A stretch of DNA of 64,000 nucleotides, taken from NCBI RefSeq assembly GCF_000413055.1, contig NZ_KE332518.1, forward strand, positions 389,490 through 453,489, read 5' to 3'. The notes beneath the pieces were generated by a model. The model was not told the DNA's origin and made no database searches. It saw nothing but the letters and a program-made list of their open reading frames with translations. The position numbers and the translations under genes were made by a program. This document shows positions 17,476-26,531 of this stretch, in pieces (position 1 is the first letter of the stretch; the number at the start of each line of letters is the position of its first letter). Source of the DNA: Treponema maltophilum ATCC 51939 (GTDB lineage: Bacteria; Spirochaetota; Spirochaetia; Treponematales; Treponemataceae).

Positions 17476-18470
17476 GCGGGTTCGAGCATCCTTTTGCGCT
17501 GTTTTTTTTGCTGACTCCGTTGTTGTATTTTATTTTGCACAAATTGAATGCGGCTTCTCCGCCGGTGTTTTCATTCTCTTTTGCCGATTGGAACGGCCGG
17601 GCATTTGAATGGAAAAGTTCCGTCGGTACGACGGTGCGTTTTATGTCGAAGACGCTGTTTGCCTTGGGCTATTTTGCCCTTGTCGCGGCCCTCGCCGAAC
17701 CGACGGTTTTGGAAAAGGAAAAGCTTTTTATGTCGCGCGGTGCGGACGTTGTTTTTGTCGTGGATACAAGTCCTTCGATGGCGGCGCTCGATATAGCCGG
17801 CGCGAGCCGTTTGCAGGCGGCAAAGCAGGCGATTTCGCTTTTAGCGCGCGAAAACAAGGGTATTTCGTACGGGCTTGTCGCCTGCGCTTCGCAAGCCGCA
17901 CTTTTGGTTCCGCCGACTTTGGACCAAAAAACGTTTTTCGAACGGCTTGCGGCAATGGGTGTCGGCGAAATGGGCGACGGCTCGGCTTTAGGGGTCGGCA
18001 TAAGCACGGCGGTCTACCATCTTGAATCCTCTGCCGCTCCGGTAAAAATCATTGTGCTTTTAACCGACGGAGAAAACAACGCCGGAGCCGTCCATCCGAA
18101 CACGGCGGCCGCTCTCGCAAAAGACAACGGGATTTTGCTGTATATTGCCGGAATCGGAACAAAGGGTTCCGTTCCCATCGAGTACACCGATCCTGCAAGC
18201 GGGAAAATCTATTCAGGTTATTTGGATTCGGGCTTTAACGATGCGTCTTTGCGCGCTCTCGCTTCGGCAGGCGGCGGCAGCTATTATTCGGTGGAAACCC
18301 TTTCTTCGCTTTCGGCGGCGCTGCAAAATATCACGATAAAAAATTCGGTACGGCAAACGTACAGCATAAAGCAAAAAAAAATATCGTTTTATCCGCACTG
18401 TGCGGCAGCCGCTCTTTTGTGCTTTTGCGCCGCATGGCTTTTACGCCGCGTGTATTTAAAGGAAATGTGA
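17472..18470 (+). CDS. batA: BatA-like VWA membrane protein
   Basis: 332 residues. Two N-terminal membrane segments (about 6-24 and 58-76) precede a VWA domain whose MIDAS is DTSPS (D98, S100, S102), with LLTDGENN as the later metal-site loop. A C-terminal membrane helix (PHCAAAALLCFCAAWLL) closes the protein. Bat proteins are inner-membrane VWA proteins linked to envelope stress tolerance in Bacteroides and Leptospira. The gene overlaps its upstream neighbour by 4 nt. Confidence 0.88.
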   Translation: MSGFEHPFALFFLLTPLLYFILHKLNAASPPVFSFSFADWNGRAFEWKSSVGTTVRFMSKTLFALGYFALVAALAEPTVLEKEKLFMSRGADVVFVVDTSPSMAALDIAGASRLQAAKQAISLLARENKGISYGLVACASQAALLVPPTLDQKTFFERLAAMGVGEMGDGSALGVGISTAVYHLESSAAPVKIIVLLTDGENNAGAVHPNTAAALAKDNGILLYIAGIGTKGSVPIEYTDPASGKIYSGYLDSGFNDASLRALASAGGGSYYSVETLSSLSAALQNITIKNSVRQTYSIKQKKISFYPHCAAAALLCFCAAWLLRRVYLKEM

Positions 18471-18477
18471 GGAGCCT

Positions 18478-20049
18478 ATGATGCTTTTTGAACGCCCCGA
18501 AGTTCTGCTGCTTTCGGCGGCAATTCCGATCGCCCTCATTTATGTTTTTGCTCATATACGGAACATTGCGCGCATCGCCGCGTCCGACCCTCACGGCAAA
18601 ACGAAGCTGTTTAAGCTGCGCGTGCGCTCGGTACTGTGGGCGCTCGCCTGGCTGTGCATCGTTATCGCACTTGCCGGCCCTACATGGGGAATCGAACCGG
18701 TGCCGGTTGAGCGCAGCGGTAGCGCGCTTTGCTTTGTGTTCGATATTTCGTACAGTATGACTGCCGAAGACGTGTTTATCAAAAAGGAAAAGCTTTCGCG
18801 CTTGGATGCTTCCAAGCGCATTGCGCTTTCGCTTTCGGAACGCATAAACGGTGCGTCCGCCGCGGTCGTTTTGGCGAAGGGCGGCGGCATTTTGGCGCTG
18901 CCGCTTACCGAAGATTACAATGCCCTCGAAAATCTTATTTCGGTGCTCTCGCCTGCGATGCTTTCGGCGCCCGGTTCGAACATCGCCTCCGGCATAGAAC
19001 GGGCATTGGACGCTTTCCCGCCGCAATCGGCGCGCAATTCGTTTATCGTCGTTTTTACCGACGGCGATGAAACCGAAGGCAATATCGCGCGTTCGATTTT
19101 GCGCTCTTCAAGCTTCGGCGTGCATGTGTTTTTAGTCGGAACGGGAACCGATGCCGAAACCGAAATCCTTGCAGGCGACGGCAAAACGCCGGTAAAAACC
19201 GCTTTGCGTAAAGCTCGTTTGGAAAAGGCCGCCGAGTCCGATACGGTGCATTATATTTCCGCTTCCGACGAAAAGGCGGCCTCTCGTATTGCGGATGCCG
19301 TCGCCTCTTTTTCGTCACCGCTTTCCGGTACAAAAGATTCGGCAACGGGATACGAAATGCAAAAAGCAAAACATCACGCGTGGTTTTTGCTTGCCGGCAT
19401 TTTTCTTTTTCTTGCGGGATTTATCTGCGTGCAGTTGGGGCCGGTAAAAAAAGCGCCGCTTGTATTTTTGTGCCTGCTTTTGACGCTTTCGGGCTGCTCT
19501 TCGTGGAAAAAAGAACAGGGAACCGTACTGCTCGGTTCTTACTATTGGTCGCGGCGCGATTATCAAAAAGCGGCGGCGGCGTTTTTGGCGGCTGCCGCCC
19601 GCGCGGAACAGATACACAGCGAAGAACTTTTAAATTATGCGCTGTACGCGCTCGGCGCTTCGTACCTCATGCAGGACGAAAATGCCGCGGCTCTTGCAAA
19701 ATTCGATCAAGTCGCGCCCGATGCGCCGGATCCGCTTTTGTACGCGCTGCGCTACAATAAAGGAATTATCGCGTACCGCGCCGGAGATTTTGCCGCCGCC
19801 GCCGATTGCTTTAAAAGCGCCCTTGCCGTCGACGGAACAAGCCTCGACGCAAAGGTAAACCTCGAATTAAGTCTTCAACAAAAACACTTAAAGCCGAAAA
19901 GCGCCATTCGGGAACTTGTTCCCGCCCAAACGCAAAGCGCGCCGCCGGGCGCCGAAGACGCCGTATTTTCGCTTATCAGGGAGAACGATAAAAAAAGATG
20001 GAAAAGTCAATACGCGGAACCCGCGCAAAACGAAACAATCGATTATTGA
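18478..20049 (+). CDS. batB: BatB-like VWA protein fused to a TPR lipoprotein-like domain (BatB-BatC)
   Basis: 523 residues. Two N-terminal membrane helices, then a VWA domain with MIDAS DISYS (D89) and VFTDGDETEG. A membrane helix at about 300-320 is followed directly by a second hydrophobic stretch ending in LTLSGC (C340), which looks exactly like a lipoprotein signal peptide, and then by TPR-like repeats (SYYWSRRDYQKAAAAFLAA; YNKGIIAYRAGDFAAAADCF). In other bacteria the VWA protein and TPR protein are separate. An in-frame TTG at 19435 could start a separate lipoprotein inside the gene. The 3' end overlaps the next gene by 52 nt. Confidence 0.85.
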   Translation: MMLFERPEVLLLSAAIPIALIYVFAHIRNIARIAASDPHGKTKLFKLRVRSVLWALAWLCIVIALAGPTWGIEPVPVERSGSALCFVFDISYSMTAEDVFIKKEKLSRLDASKRIALSLSERINGASAAVVLAKGGGILALPLTEDYNALENLISVLSPAMLSAPGSNIASGIERALDAFPPQSARNSFIVVFTDGDETEGNIARSILRSSSFGVHVFLVGTGTDAETEILAGDGKTPVKTALRKARLEKAAESDTVHYISASDEKAASRIADAVASFSSPLSGTKDSATGYEMQKAKHHAWFLLAGIFLFLAGFICVQLGPVKKAPLVFLCLLLTLSGCSSWKKEQGTVLLGSYYWSRRDYQKAAAAFLAAAARAEQIHSEELLNYALYALGASYLMQDENAAALAKFDQVAPDAPDPLLYALRYNKGIIAYRAGDFAAAADCFKSALAVDGTSLDAKVNLELSLQQKHLKPKSAIRELVPAQTQSAPPGAEDAVFSLIRENDKKRWKSQYAEPAQNETIDY

Positions 20050-21536
20050 ATTTGTTGAATTCCGCGCCGCTTTTAGCCGGCCTTTGCGCCGCCTGCATAT
20101 TTCCTTTGCCTGCGCAATCCGTGCAGAATGAATCTCTACGGTTTGTTTTGCGCGATTCGTCCGCCTCGCCAAACGCTTCGGATACTTCAAACGTTTCGAA
20201 CGGCAGTATTCCGAAAGGCGGCGTACAAAAAGGCGAAGACTGCGTTTTTGAGCTGGCGCTTCCCGGAATTCCGCCTTCCGCCGTATCGGTGCGCTTTGCC
20301 GCCCTTCCTTCCGGAACCGAATTCCGCGGATCGGAAAAAAGGGAACTTTTTGCTTCCGGCGATAACAGGCAGGGCGGCAGCGCCGGCCGTGAAAGCGGTA
20401 CGGACAGCGGACGGGGCAGCGCCGGCGCTCAGAGGGGCACTCTTTTTGAATACACCGTCCGCTTTCGCGAAACGGGTGCTTTTTCGCTTTTGCCCGCACG
20501 AGTATCGTTCGGCGGAAAAACCGTCACCGTTCCCTTTGAGCGTGTCGACGTGTACGAAAACCCTTATCTTCTTGTACCCGAATTCTTTTTTGTCGTTGAC
20601 GGACAGGCGCGTGCGGGCGAGCCGCTGACAATCCGTCTTACGGGGCGTTTTTTTGAAAAAGTCGAATCGATCGATTGGGAGGTGCCTGAGCGAGGCTTGT
20701 TTGAAAAAATCGGCGAAAAAACAAACCTTCCGTCTACGGCCGAAAATTTTACCGCCGATACCGAAATTGCCCAATTCGTTTATACGCCTTTTTTTGAAGG
20801 AAAGGAAAAATTGCCGGCCGTCAGCGTCAAAGCGCGTGCATACGACGGACAGCCGTATACGATTGCCGTCGCCGATTTTGAATTGACCGTACTTCCGAAA
20901 AAAAACATGTCTGCAAAACGGGCTCGGCAAAGTTCCGCCGCGTTGTCTGCAGTGAATTCGTCCGGGACTTCCGCTCCCGCAGCGAGCGCGGTGTCTGTGT
21001 CCGCGGCGAGCGCTTCTTCGTCTGAAGAAAAAAATAAGGAGCGGGAAGCTCTTGCCCGGCGCGTGGCCGATCTTCGCAAAAAAGAACGCACTGCGATTTT
21101 TGTGTGGCCGGTGCGCACCGAACGGAAACATCTTGAACGCGAAGCCTCTTTGCAAAACCCGGATGAGCCGTCGCTTGTTTGGACGTTTTTGTGTGCCGGA
21201 ATCCTCGTTGTATCGCTCATCGTTTTATACGCTCTTTTTGTGCGCCGTCATAAAATCGGCGGACGTTTTGTTTTTTTTGCCGTGTTCTGTCTTGCGCTGC
21301 AAATCGCGTGCGTCTTTGTACTTATAAAAAACGTTCCCGAATCGGCGCGCGGCGCCGTTATTACAAGGTCTGCGCCGCTTCGCACCATCCCCGAGCCGGA
21401 TGCAAAGGGCACGATAAGCTTAACGGCCGGGATGCGTTTAAAAGTGCTACGCGCAAGCGGCGCTTGGTACCTCGTATCCGTGTCCGGCGGGCACAGCGGC
21501 TGGATATTAAAAGACGAATGTATTATTATTGAATAA
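19998..21536 (+). CDS. batD: BatD-like protein with C-terminal SH3-like domain
   Basis: 512 residues. A long N-region then a signal or anchor segment (about 17-41), a periplasmic beta-rich part with ENPYLLVPEFFFVVDGQ and DWEVPERGLFEK as in BatD, a low-complexity Ala/Ser linker (about 310-345), a basic coiled stretch, two membrane helices (about 393-416 and 422-445) and a bacterial SH3-like tail (APLRTIPEPDAKG ... GHSGWILKDE). The SH3-like tail could bind cell wall. The ATG lies 52 nt inside batB. The alternative is a shorter start inside the hydrophobic segment, which I consider less likely. Confidence 0.82.
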   Translation: MEKSIRGTRAKRNNRLLNLLNSAPLLAGLCAACIFPLPAQSVQNESLRFVLRDSSASPNASDTSNVSNGSIPKGGVQKGEDCVFELALPGIPPSAVSVRFAALPSGTEFRGSEKRELFASGDNRQGGSAGRESGTDSGRGSAGAQRGTLFEYTVRFRETGAFSLLPARVSFGGKTVTVPFERVDVYENPYLLVPEFFFVVDGQARAGEPLTIRLTGRFFEKVESIDWEVPERGLFEKIGEKTNLPSTAENFTADTEIAQFVYTPFFEGKEKLPAVSVKARAYDGQPYTIAVADFELTVLPKKNMSAKRARQSSAALSAVNSSGTSAPAASAVSVSAASASSSEEKNKEREALARRVADLRKKERTAIFVWPVRTERKHLEREASLQNPDEPSLVWTFLCAGILVVSLIVLYALFVRRHKIGGRFVFFAVFCLALQIACVFVLIKNVPESARGAVITRSAPLRTIPEPDAKGTISLTAGMRLKVLRASGAWYLVSVSGGHSGWILKDECIIIE

Positions 21537-21582
21537 GAATAATGCCGGCAGTGAATATTGTCGGAATTAAGGACGGCGCGGC

Positions 21583-22155
21583 GTGGATTTTGCGGACATA
21601 TTAAAAGAATGGGAAGAAGGACAAAAAAAGAGCCGCCCGCATAAATTGTCCGAAGCGGTTCGCAGCACGGGGCAAAAAACGCAGTCAAGCCGGTGTGCGG
21701 ATTCCGCGCGGAATGAATCGTCAGTGCACCGCAGGAGCGGCGAAAACGAAGTCCGCGTAAATCCGATGGATTTTTGGCTGCGCCGCTACGGCGTTTTCGA
21801 CAAAGACAAAGATTTCGAACGTGCCGAAAATAAACGGAAGTACACAAGCGCCGCCGAACTGAAAAATCTTCCGGTCGAAGCGCAGATCGATTTGCACGGT
21901 CTTACGAGAGAAGAAGCGTGGAGCCGCCTCGGAGCCTTTATAAGCGAATGCAGTTCGCGGCGTTTAAAAAAAGTGCTCATCGTGCACGGCAAGGGCAATC
22001 ATTCCGAAGAAGAACCCGTTTTAAAAAACCTTGTGCGGTCTTTTATTGAACGGGATAAAAGACTCGGCACTTCCGGACATCCGGGCGGAGTTGACGGCGG
22101 CAGCGGCGCAACGTGGGTAATAATCCGCGCCAACCTCTCCCTTCTTTCTCAATAA
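21583..22155 (+). CDS. Smr domain protein
   Basis: 190 residues from a GTG start preceded by AAGGACGG. The C-terminal Smr domain is clear: QIDLHGLTREEAW near residue 105, LIVHGKGNHS near 140 and a final GATWVIIR strand. Stand-alone Smr proteins have nicking or RNA-endonuclease activity, and recent work ties some to ribosome rescue. The N-terminal 80 residues are charged and variable. It follows the bat operon by 46 bp and could be co-transcribed. Confidence 0.88.
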   Translation: MDFADILKEWEEGQKKSRPHKLSEAVRSTGQKTQSSRCADSARNESSVHRRSGENEVRVNPMDFWLRRYGVFDKDKDFERAENKRKYTSAAELKNLPVEAQIDLHGLTREEAWSRLGAFISECSSRRLKKVLIVHGKGNHSEEEPVLKNLVRSFIERDKRLGTSGHPGGVDGGSGATWVIIRANLSLLSQ

Positions 22156-22181
22156 CAGGCGGTCTTTTTTTGTCTTTTCGC

Positions 22182-22210
22182 TTGTAACATTTGCGTATCT
22201 GCGGTATTTT
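22182..22210 (+). promoter_or_regulatory. Predicted promoter of the DnaJ-like gene
   Basis: TTGTAA, 17 bp, TATTTT, about 25 nt before the ATG at 22236. Confidence 0.5.
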
Positions 22211-22235
22211 ATAGGCAAAGATTCGGACAAAAATT

Positions 22236-22832
22236 ATGGATGATTTATACACGGTGCTGGGCGTGAGCAAAAACGCATCGGCCGACGAAATAAAAAAAGC
22301 ATATCGCGACGCGGCCTTTAAATATCATCCCGACCGCAATCCGGGGAACGCGGCGGCGGAAGAAAAATTCAAAAAACTGAGCGCCGCGTATTCCGTTTTG
22401 GGCGATGAAAAAAAGCGTGCGGATTACGATCGTTTCGGTTCGGCAGATGCATACGCGCAGTCGGCATACAATCAATCGGCGTACAACGGCGGATTTTACG
22501 GTACGAACGGCCACGGCTTTAACGAAGACAATCCTTTCGGTTTTGATTTTTGGTCGTGGTACGAGCAGGCGCAAAAAGAGGCGTCAAGTCAAAACCGAAG
22601 CTCTTTTTACCGCTATTCCTATACGGAAGAAAATGACGGTCAAACGCACAAAAAAGACGTGTTTGCCGTACTTTTGCGTCATATACTCAGCTTCGGCGCC
22701 GGACTTTTGTTTTTCCGCTATTCGATTATACTTTTGCCCTTCGGCCCGATTCTATGCCTTGCGGCCGTTGTAAACGGCTTTGTCGGCATAGTGCGTTCGC
22801 TTAAAATACTTTTTTCGTTTGACAAACGCTGA
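22236..22832 (+). CDS. J-domain membrane protein (DnaJ-like)
   Basis: 198 residues. The N-terminal J domain (residues 3-68) has the invariant HPD in [10 protein letters not shown] and ends DYDRFGS. Then comes an Asn/Tyr/Gly-rich linker with repeated YNQSAYN, and a C-terminal hydrophobic hairpin (about 150-190), so it is a membrane-anchored co-chaperone rather than full DnaJ: zinc fingers and the client-binding domains are absent. It would recruit DnaK to the membrane. Partner genes are not nearby. Confidence 0.88.
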   Translation: MDDLYTVLGVSKNASADEIKKAYRDAAFKYHPDRNPGNAAAEEKFKKLSAAYSVLGDEKKRADYDRFGSADAYAQSAYNQSAYNGGFYGTNGHGFNEDNPFGFDFWSWYEQAQKEASSQNRSSFYRYSYTEENDGQTHKKDVFAVLLRHILSFGAGLLFFRYSIILLPFGPILCLAAVVNGFVGIVRSLKILFSFDKR

Positions 22833-22850
22833 GCGCGTTGGAAACGGCGG

Positions 22851-22888
22851 CATCTCGGAAAAACACTAAAGGCGGGTTTTTCGGGATG
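22851..22888. terminator. Possible bidirectional terminator between DnaJ-like gene and infA
   Basis: CATCTCGGAAAAAC and GTTTTTCGGGATG pair around an 11-nt loop in the convergent gap. The stem is moderate and the T-tract is short. Confidence 0.4.
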
Positions 22889-22893
22889 TCCTT

Positions 22894-23112
22894 TTATCTT
22901 TCGCGGAAAATAATTCTGCCCCGATTTAAATCATAGGGCGATAGGGCGACTTTTACGCTGTCGCCGGGAACGATACGGATGTAGTGTTTGCGCATCTTTC
23001 CCGATAAATGCGCAAGAATGATGTGTTTGTTTTGTAATTCTACGCGGAACATTGTATTCGGCAACGCTTCTTTTACAATTCCTTCAACTTCAATTGCTTC
23101 TTCCTTAGCCAC
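22894..23112 (-). CDS. infA: Translation initiation factor IF-1
   Basis: 72 residues, the standard IF-1 length. OB-fold S1-type sequence with [36 protein letters not shown] and [14 protein letters not shown]. It starts with GTG at 23112 behind GGAGGAA. It binds the A site of 30S during initiation. It is monocistronic here, convergent with the DnaJ-like gene. Confidence 0.97.
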   Translation of the reverse strand: MAKEEAIEVEGIVKEALPNTMFRVELQNKHIILAHLSGKMRKHYIRIVPGDSVKVALSPYDLNRGRIIFRER

Positions 23113-23177
23113 AATTCCTCCAAAATCGACATACGAATTCTTTTCGGCAAAAAACGCCCAAAAAAGATAAAAAAAAT

Positions 23178-23206
23178 TTGCCTTTTTACGAATTCATGCA
23201 TATAAT
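23178..23206 (+). promoter_or_regulatory. Predicted promoter of the DksA-like gene
   Basis: TTGCCT, 17 bp, TATAAT, giving a leader of about 37 nt with GGGAG before the ATG at 23250. Confidence 0.65.
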
Positions 23207-23249
23207 TCTATGAGTAAATCTACATGTTGTCAACTATGGGAGTTTTGTA

Positions 23250-23612
23250 ATGGAAAAAGAATTTACCGAAAAGATGAAGCAATCTCTTTTGGATTTAAAA
23301 AAACAGATTATCGACCAGCTCATGGCTAACAGCAGCGACTTTCGGCAAATCGTCGAAAGCATGGAAGCCAAGGATGTTATAGATATTGCATCCGACGATA
23401 TCGACCGCAAAATGCTCGACGCCGTCGGGTCAAAAGACGTAAACCGCTTAAAGCTCATCGATTCGGCTTTGACGCGCATCGAGCAGGGCAAATACGGCTT
23501 GTGCATGAAGTGCGGCAAAAAGATTCCGAAGGAGCGCTTAAAAGCGATTCCGTATGCGCTTTTATGCATCGACTGCAAAACCGCCGACGAAAAACGCAAA
23601 CGTTCGGAATAG
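23250..23612 (+). CDS. dksA: DksA/TraR-family zinc-finger transcription factor
   Basis: 120 residues. An N-terminal coiled coil (about 1-75) with an acidic tip region IASDDIDRKML, then a C4 zinc finger CMKCGKK...LLCIDCKT (about 86-110). DksA-type proteins bind the RNA polymerase secondary channel and work with ppGpp. It is shorter than E. coli DksA, as usual in spirochaetes. It has its own well-formed promoter and faces the convergent PHP phosphatase gene 30 bp downstream. Confidence 0.92.
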   Translation: MEKEFTEKMKQSLLDLKKQIIDQLMANSSDFRQIVESMEAKDVIDIASDDIDRKMLDAVGSKDVNRLKLIDSALTRIEQGKYGLCMKCGKKIPKERLKAIPYALLCIDCKTADEKRKRSE

Positions 23613-23642
23613 TTTTATCCGATGCCGACTTCCGGCCGGGAT

Positions 23643-24515
23643 TTATACGGCGGCAGGAATTTCCCGGTGCAGCCATTTTCCGCCGCTTAAATACCACAGT
23701 TCTTTATAGCCTGCGCTGCGCGCGGCGTTCAGTCCGTCGGCAAAATGATCGGTGAGGGTTGTGCTTTTGTGGCTGTCGGAATTGAGCATAATCGGCGCAT
23801 CGTAGGATTTTAAAAGCGACAAAAAATCGGCCGAAGGGTAGGGGCTTGTCATGCCGGCACGGCTCATACCGCCGGTATTTATTTCGGTGACTTTGCCGCT
23901 GTGCGCAATCGTTTTTGCCGTTTCTTTCAGCTCGCGGCGGTACCAGCTTTCATTTTCGTCAAAAAGGCGTAAGACGCCGTTGCGCTTGCGGACAAGGTCG
24001 GCGTGCCCGATGATATCGAAATCGCAATTGCGTATCATGTCGCGCTCAAGGGCAAAATAGGTTTGCACGGCCTTTTTTGCGTTCCCGTTAAAAAAGCGGT
24101 CGATTCCGTTTTGCACTTCATCGGCTCCCTGATCGACGGCAAAAAATTCCGGCACAGGGTGTTTTTGCCGTATATCGGAAAAAATATAGTGCACCGAGCC
24201 GATAATGAAGTCCGGCTTAAACTGAGCATACAAAGTTTTGTCGGGAGAGGTGATGCCGCTTATGTATTCGGCTTCGGTGCCGGCAAGAATTTCGAGTGCG
24301 GGCGCTTCTTTTTGTGCAAGCTCGCGCACGGCGTTAAAATACGATGCGCAGTCGTTCGGGGCGATCTGGCAGTCCATGCAAAACGGCCAGGCCATGTGCG
24401 ACGAAAAACCAAGCACCGAAAGTTTTTGCGCTTTTGCCGCCGCGACGATTTCTTCGAGCGTGCTTTGTCCGTCGCAAAAAACGGAGTGCGTGTGATAGTT
24501 GGTTAAAAGATACAT
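23643..24515 (-). CDS. PHP-family phosphatase, histidinol-phosphatase-like
   Basis: 290 residues when started at 24515 (MYLLTNYHTHS) behind AAAGGAG. PHP metal motifs are present: HTHSVFCDG, GFSSHM, GSVHY, GHADL and SDSHK. Closest to HisK-type histidinol phosphatases and related phosphoesterases. No other histidine biosynthesis genes are in the window, so another phosphoester or nucleotide substrate is possible. It follows the hybrid kinase by 42 bp on the same strand and may be part of that operon. Confidence 0.85.
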   Translation of the reverse strand: MYLLTNYHTHSVFCDGQSTLEEIVAAAKAQKLSVLGFSSHMAWPFCMDCQIAPNDCASYFNAVRELAQKEAPALEILAGTEAEYISGITSPDKTLYAQFKPDFIIGSVHYIFSDIRQKHPVPEFFAVDQGADEVQNGIDRFFNGNAKKAVQTYFALERDMIRNCDFDIIGHADLVRKRNGVLRLFDENESWYRRELKETAKTIAHSGKVTEINTGGMSRAGMTSPYPSADFLSLLKSYDAPIMLNSDSHKSTTLTDHFADGLNAARSAGYKELWYLSGGKWLHREIPAAV

Positions 24516-24557
24516 GGAACTCCTTTCAAAAATTCCGCGCAATCATATGCAGCAGCC

Positions 24558-26528
24558 TTACCAATCGGCTTGCAGCCGTTTTGCCGCTTTTTTAAAATCG
24601 CCAAGGGCGGTTTCCGCGCGCTGCAGTATTGCGCGGGAAGCGTCGACATCGGCTTTTAAAGCGGCGTCTTCCAAATCTTTTCCCGTCTGAGCCAAAAAGG
24701 TGAGGCCGAGCTCGGCCGAACTTGACCTTATGCACGAGCCGATGTTGCGCAGCCGTGAAAATTCTTTTTTGCTGCAACAATCGTATGCCCGCCGCACAAG
24801 ATGTCCGTTTAGGAAAAGGCAGCGCTCTACAAGTTCGGCGGCCTTTGCCTTGTCGCGATTCGCTTTGTTCTCGAAGACGGAAGTATCCCAAAAAGCTTTT
24901 GCCGGATCCGGCGCTTGTTGCGGTTCGGCCTTTTTTTCGCGCAGGCGTTTTTCCCATTTTTTAAAAATCGCTTCGATGCTTTTGCGCTTAAACGGTTTGG
25001 TTAAAATATCGTCTATGCCGTTTTCCAAGTACAGGTTAAAGTCGTCCGCGTCGGTATTTGCCGTGCACGCGATGATAAGTCCCTTATAGCCGCCTTCGCG
25101 TATTTCGATTGTCGCCTGCAGCCCCGTTTTTATCGGCATTAAAATATCCATAAAAATCAAATCGACTTCGGGGTGTTCTTTTATGCAGTCGGCCGCTTCC
25201 TGTCCGTTTGCCGCCGTCAGCACTTTCGCTCCGAACTGCGTTATAAACGTTTGTATGAGTTTTTGATTTATCGGATGATCTTCGGCCGCCAAAACCGTAA
25301 GACCCGAAGCCGAAAACCCGTCTTCCGTTTCCGACGGTTCGACGACTTCCAAATCGAGCGGCGTATCGAAATGGTCGAGCAGCACTTTTTTGAGCATATT
25401 GAATTTGATCGGTTTATATAAATAGCCGTTGAACCAATCGAGCAGCTTCATTTTCGCTTCACCGCCCATCTGCCCTTCGGGAACCATCAAATACAGTTTG
25501 GTGTCGTTTATGCTCGTATCGTTGTTGATTTCGGTTGCAAGGTACCAGCCGTCCATCTTCGGCATAAGCATGTCGATAAACACCAACGAATACGGCTTGC
25601 CTTCCGAAGCGGATTTTCTCATGCATCCGAGCGCTTCTTCGCCCGACGAAGCGGTATCTATGTGTTCGATATTGAAAAGCCGCAATTTGGTGCACAAACT
25701 TTTTAAAGCAAGTCGATTGTCGTCAACAAGCAAAATGGACACGTTTTCCGGAATGTCCGGCAGCGCGGAAAAATACCGGCTTTCGTTAAAAAAAGACGCC
25801 GCTTCATCCGGCGCCGGATATTCGGCCGGAACGGTAAACCAAAATACGGAACCGCCTGAAGGGTTCGGCCTCATGCCGATTTGTCCGTGCATTGCGGCGA
25901 CCAAACTTTTCGATATGGAAAGCCCCAACCCGGTGCCGCCGTACCTGCGCGTTGTCGAAAGATCGGCTTGGTAAAAATTCTTAAATAAGTTTTTTTGTTT
26001 TTCTGCGGGAATTCCTATGCCCGAATCTTCAACTTCAAAAAGCAGCTGCCGGCCGTTTTCTTCTTCGACTTGCGACAAGCGTATGCGTATGTAGCCGTGC
26101 GCGGTAAATTTTACCGCATTTTTTATAAAATTCAGCAAAACCTGCTGAATACGCACCGGGTCTCCCTTTATAACCGGCGGCATGCGGTAATCGATATCGG
26201 TAACGATTTCCAAGCCGCGGTTGTGCGCTTCGATGCAGATGACGTCGACGGTTTGTTCGGTAAGATCGATGAGGTTCATCGCTATTTTTTCTATGGCAAA
26301 TTTTCCTGATTGGATTTTCGTAAAGTCCAAAATATTGTTTGCCAAAGACAGCAAAATGTCCGCACCGAACTGTATTTGGCGCGCGTATTCGGTTTGTTCG
26401 GAATCCAGTTTGGTTTGCTGTAAAAGTTCCAAGGTACCGATGATGGTTTGAATCGGCGTGCGAATTTCGTGAATCGCGTTTGCAAGAAATTGACTGTCGG
26501 CCGCGTTATCGCTTTTCGAATCTTTCAT
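24558..26528 (-). CDS. Hybrid sensor histidine kinase (HisKA-HATPase-REC-REC-degenerate Hpt)
   Basis: 656 residues, no membrane segment or sensor domain: HisKA begins at once with the phospho-acceptor H20 in HEIRTP. The HATPase has the N-box NFIKNAVKF, G1 DSGIGIP and G2 GTGLGLSIS. Receiver 1 (about 265-385) has phospho-Asp in FIDMLMPKMDG; receiver 2 (about 405-520) has FMDILMP. The tail (about 560-650) looks like an Hpt helix bundle, but the pattern HxxKGSSxxxG reads SCIRSSSAELG, so the phosphorylatable His is replaced. It lies 3 bp after the response regulator gene, its likely partner. Confidence 0.93.
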   Translation of the reverse strand: MKDSKSDNAADSQFLANAIHEIRTPIQTIIGTLELLQQTKLDSEQTEYARQIQFGADILLSLANNILDFTKIQSGKFAIEKIAMNLIDLTEQTVDVICIEAHNRGLEIVTDIDYRMPPVIKGDPVRIQQVLLNFIKNAVKFTAHGYIRIRLSQVEEENGRQLLFEVEDSGIGIPAEKQKNLFKNFYQADLSTTRRYGGTGLGLSISKSLVAAMHGQIGMRPNPSGGSVFWFTVPAEYPAPDEAASFFNESRYFSALPDIPENVSILLVDDNRLALKSLCTKLRLFNIEHIDTASSGEEALGCMRKSASEGKPYSLVFIDMLMPKMDGWYLATEINNDTSINDTKLYLMVPEGQMGGEAKMKLLDWFNGYLYKPIKFNMLKKVLLDHFDTPLDLEVVEPSETEDGFSASGLTVLAAEDHPINQKLIQTFITQFGAKVLTAANGQEAADCIKEHPEVDLIFMDILMPIKTGLQATIEIREGGYKGLIIACTANTDADDFNLYLENGIDDILTKPFKRKSIEAIFKKWEKRLREKKAEPQQAPDPAKAFWDTSVFENKANRDKAKAAELVERCLFLNGHLVRRAYDCCSKKEFSRLRNIGSCIRSSSAELGLTFLAQTGKDLEDAALKADVDASRAILQRAETALGDFKKAAKRLQADW

Positions 26529-26531
26529 AGC

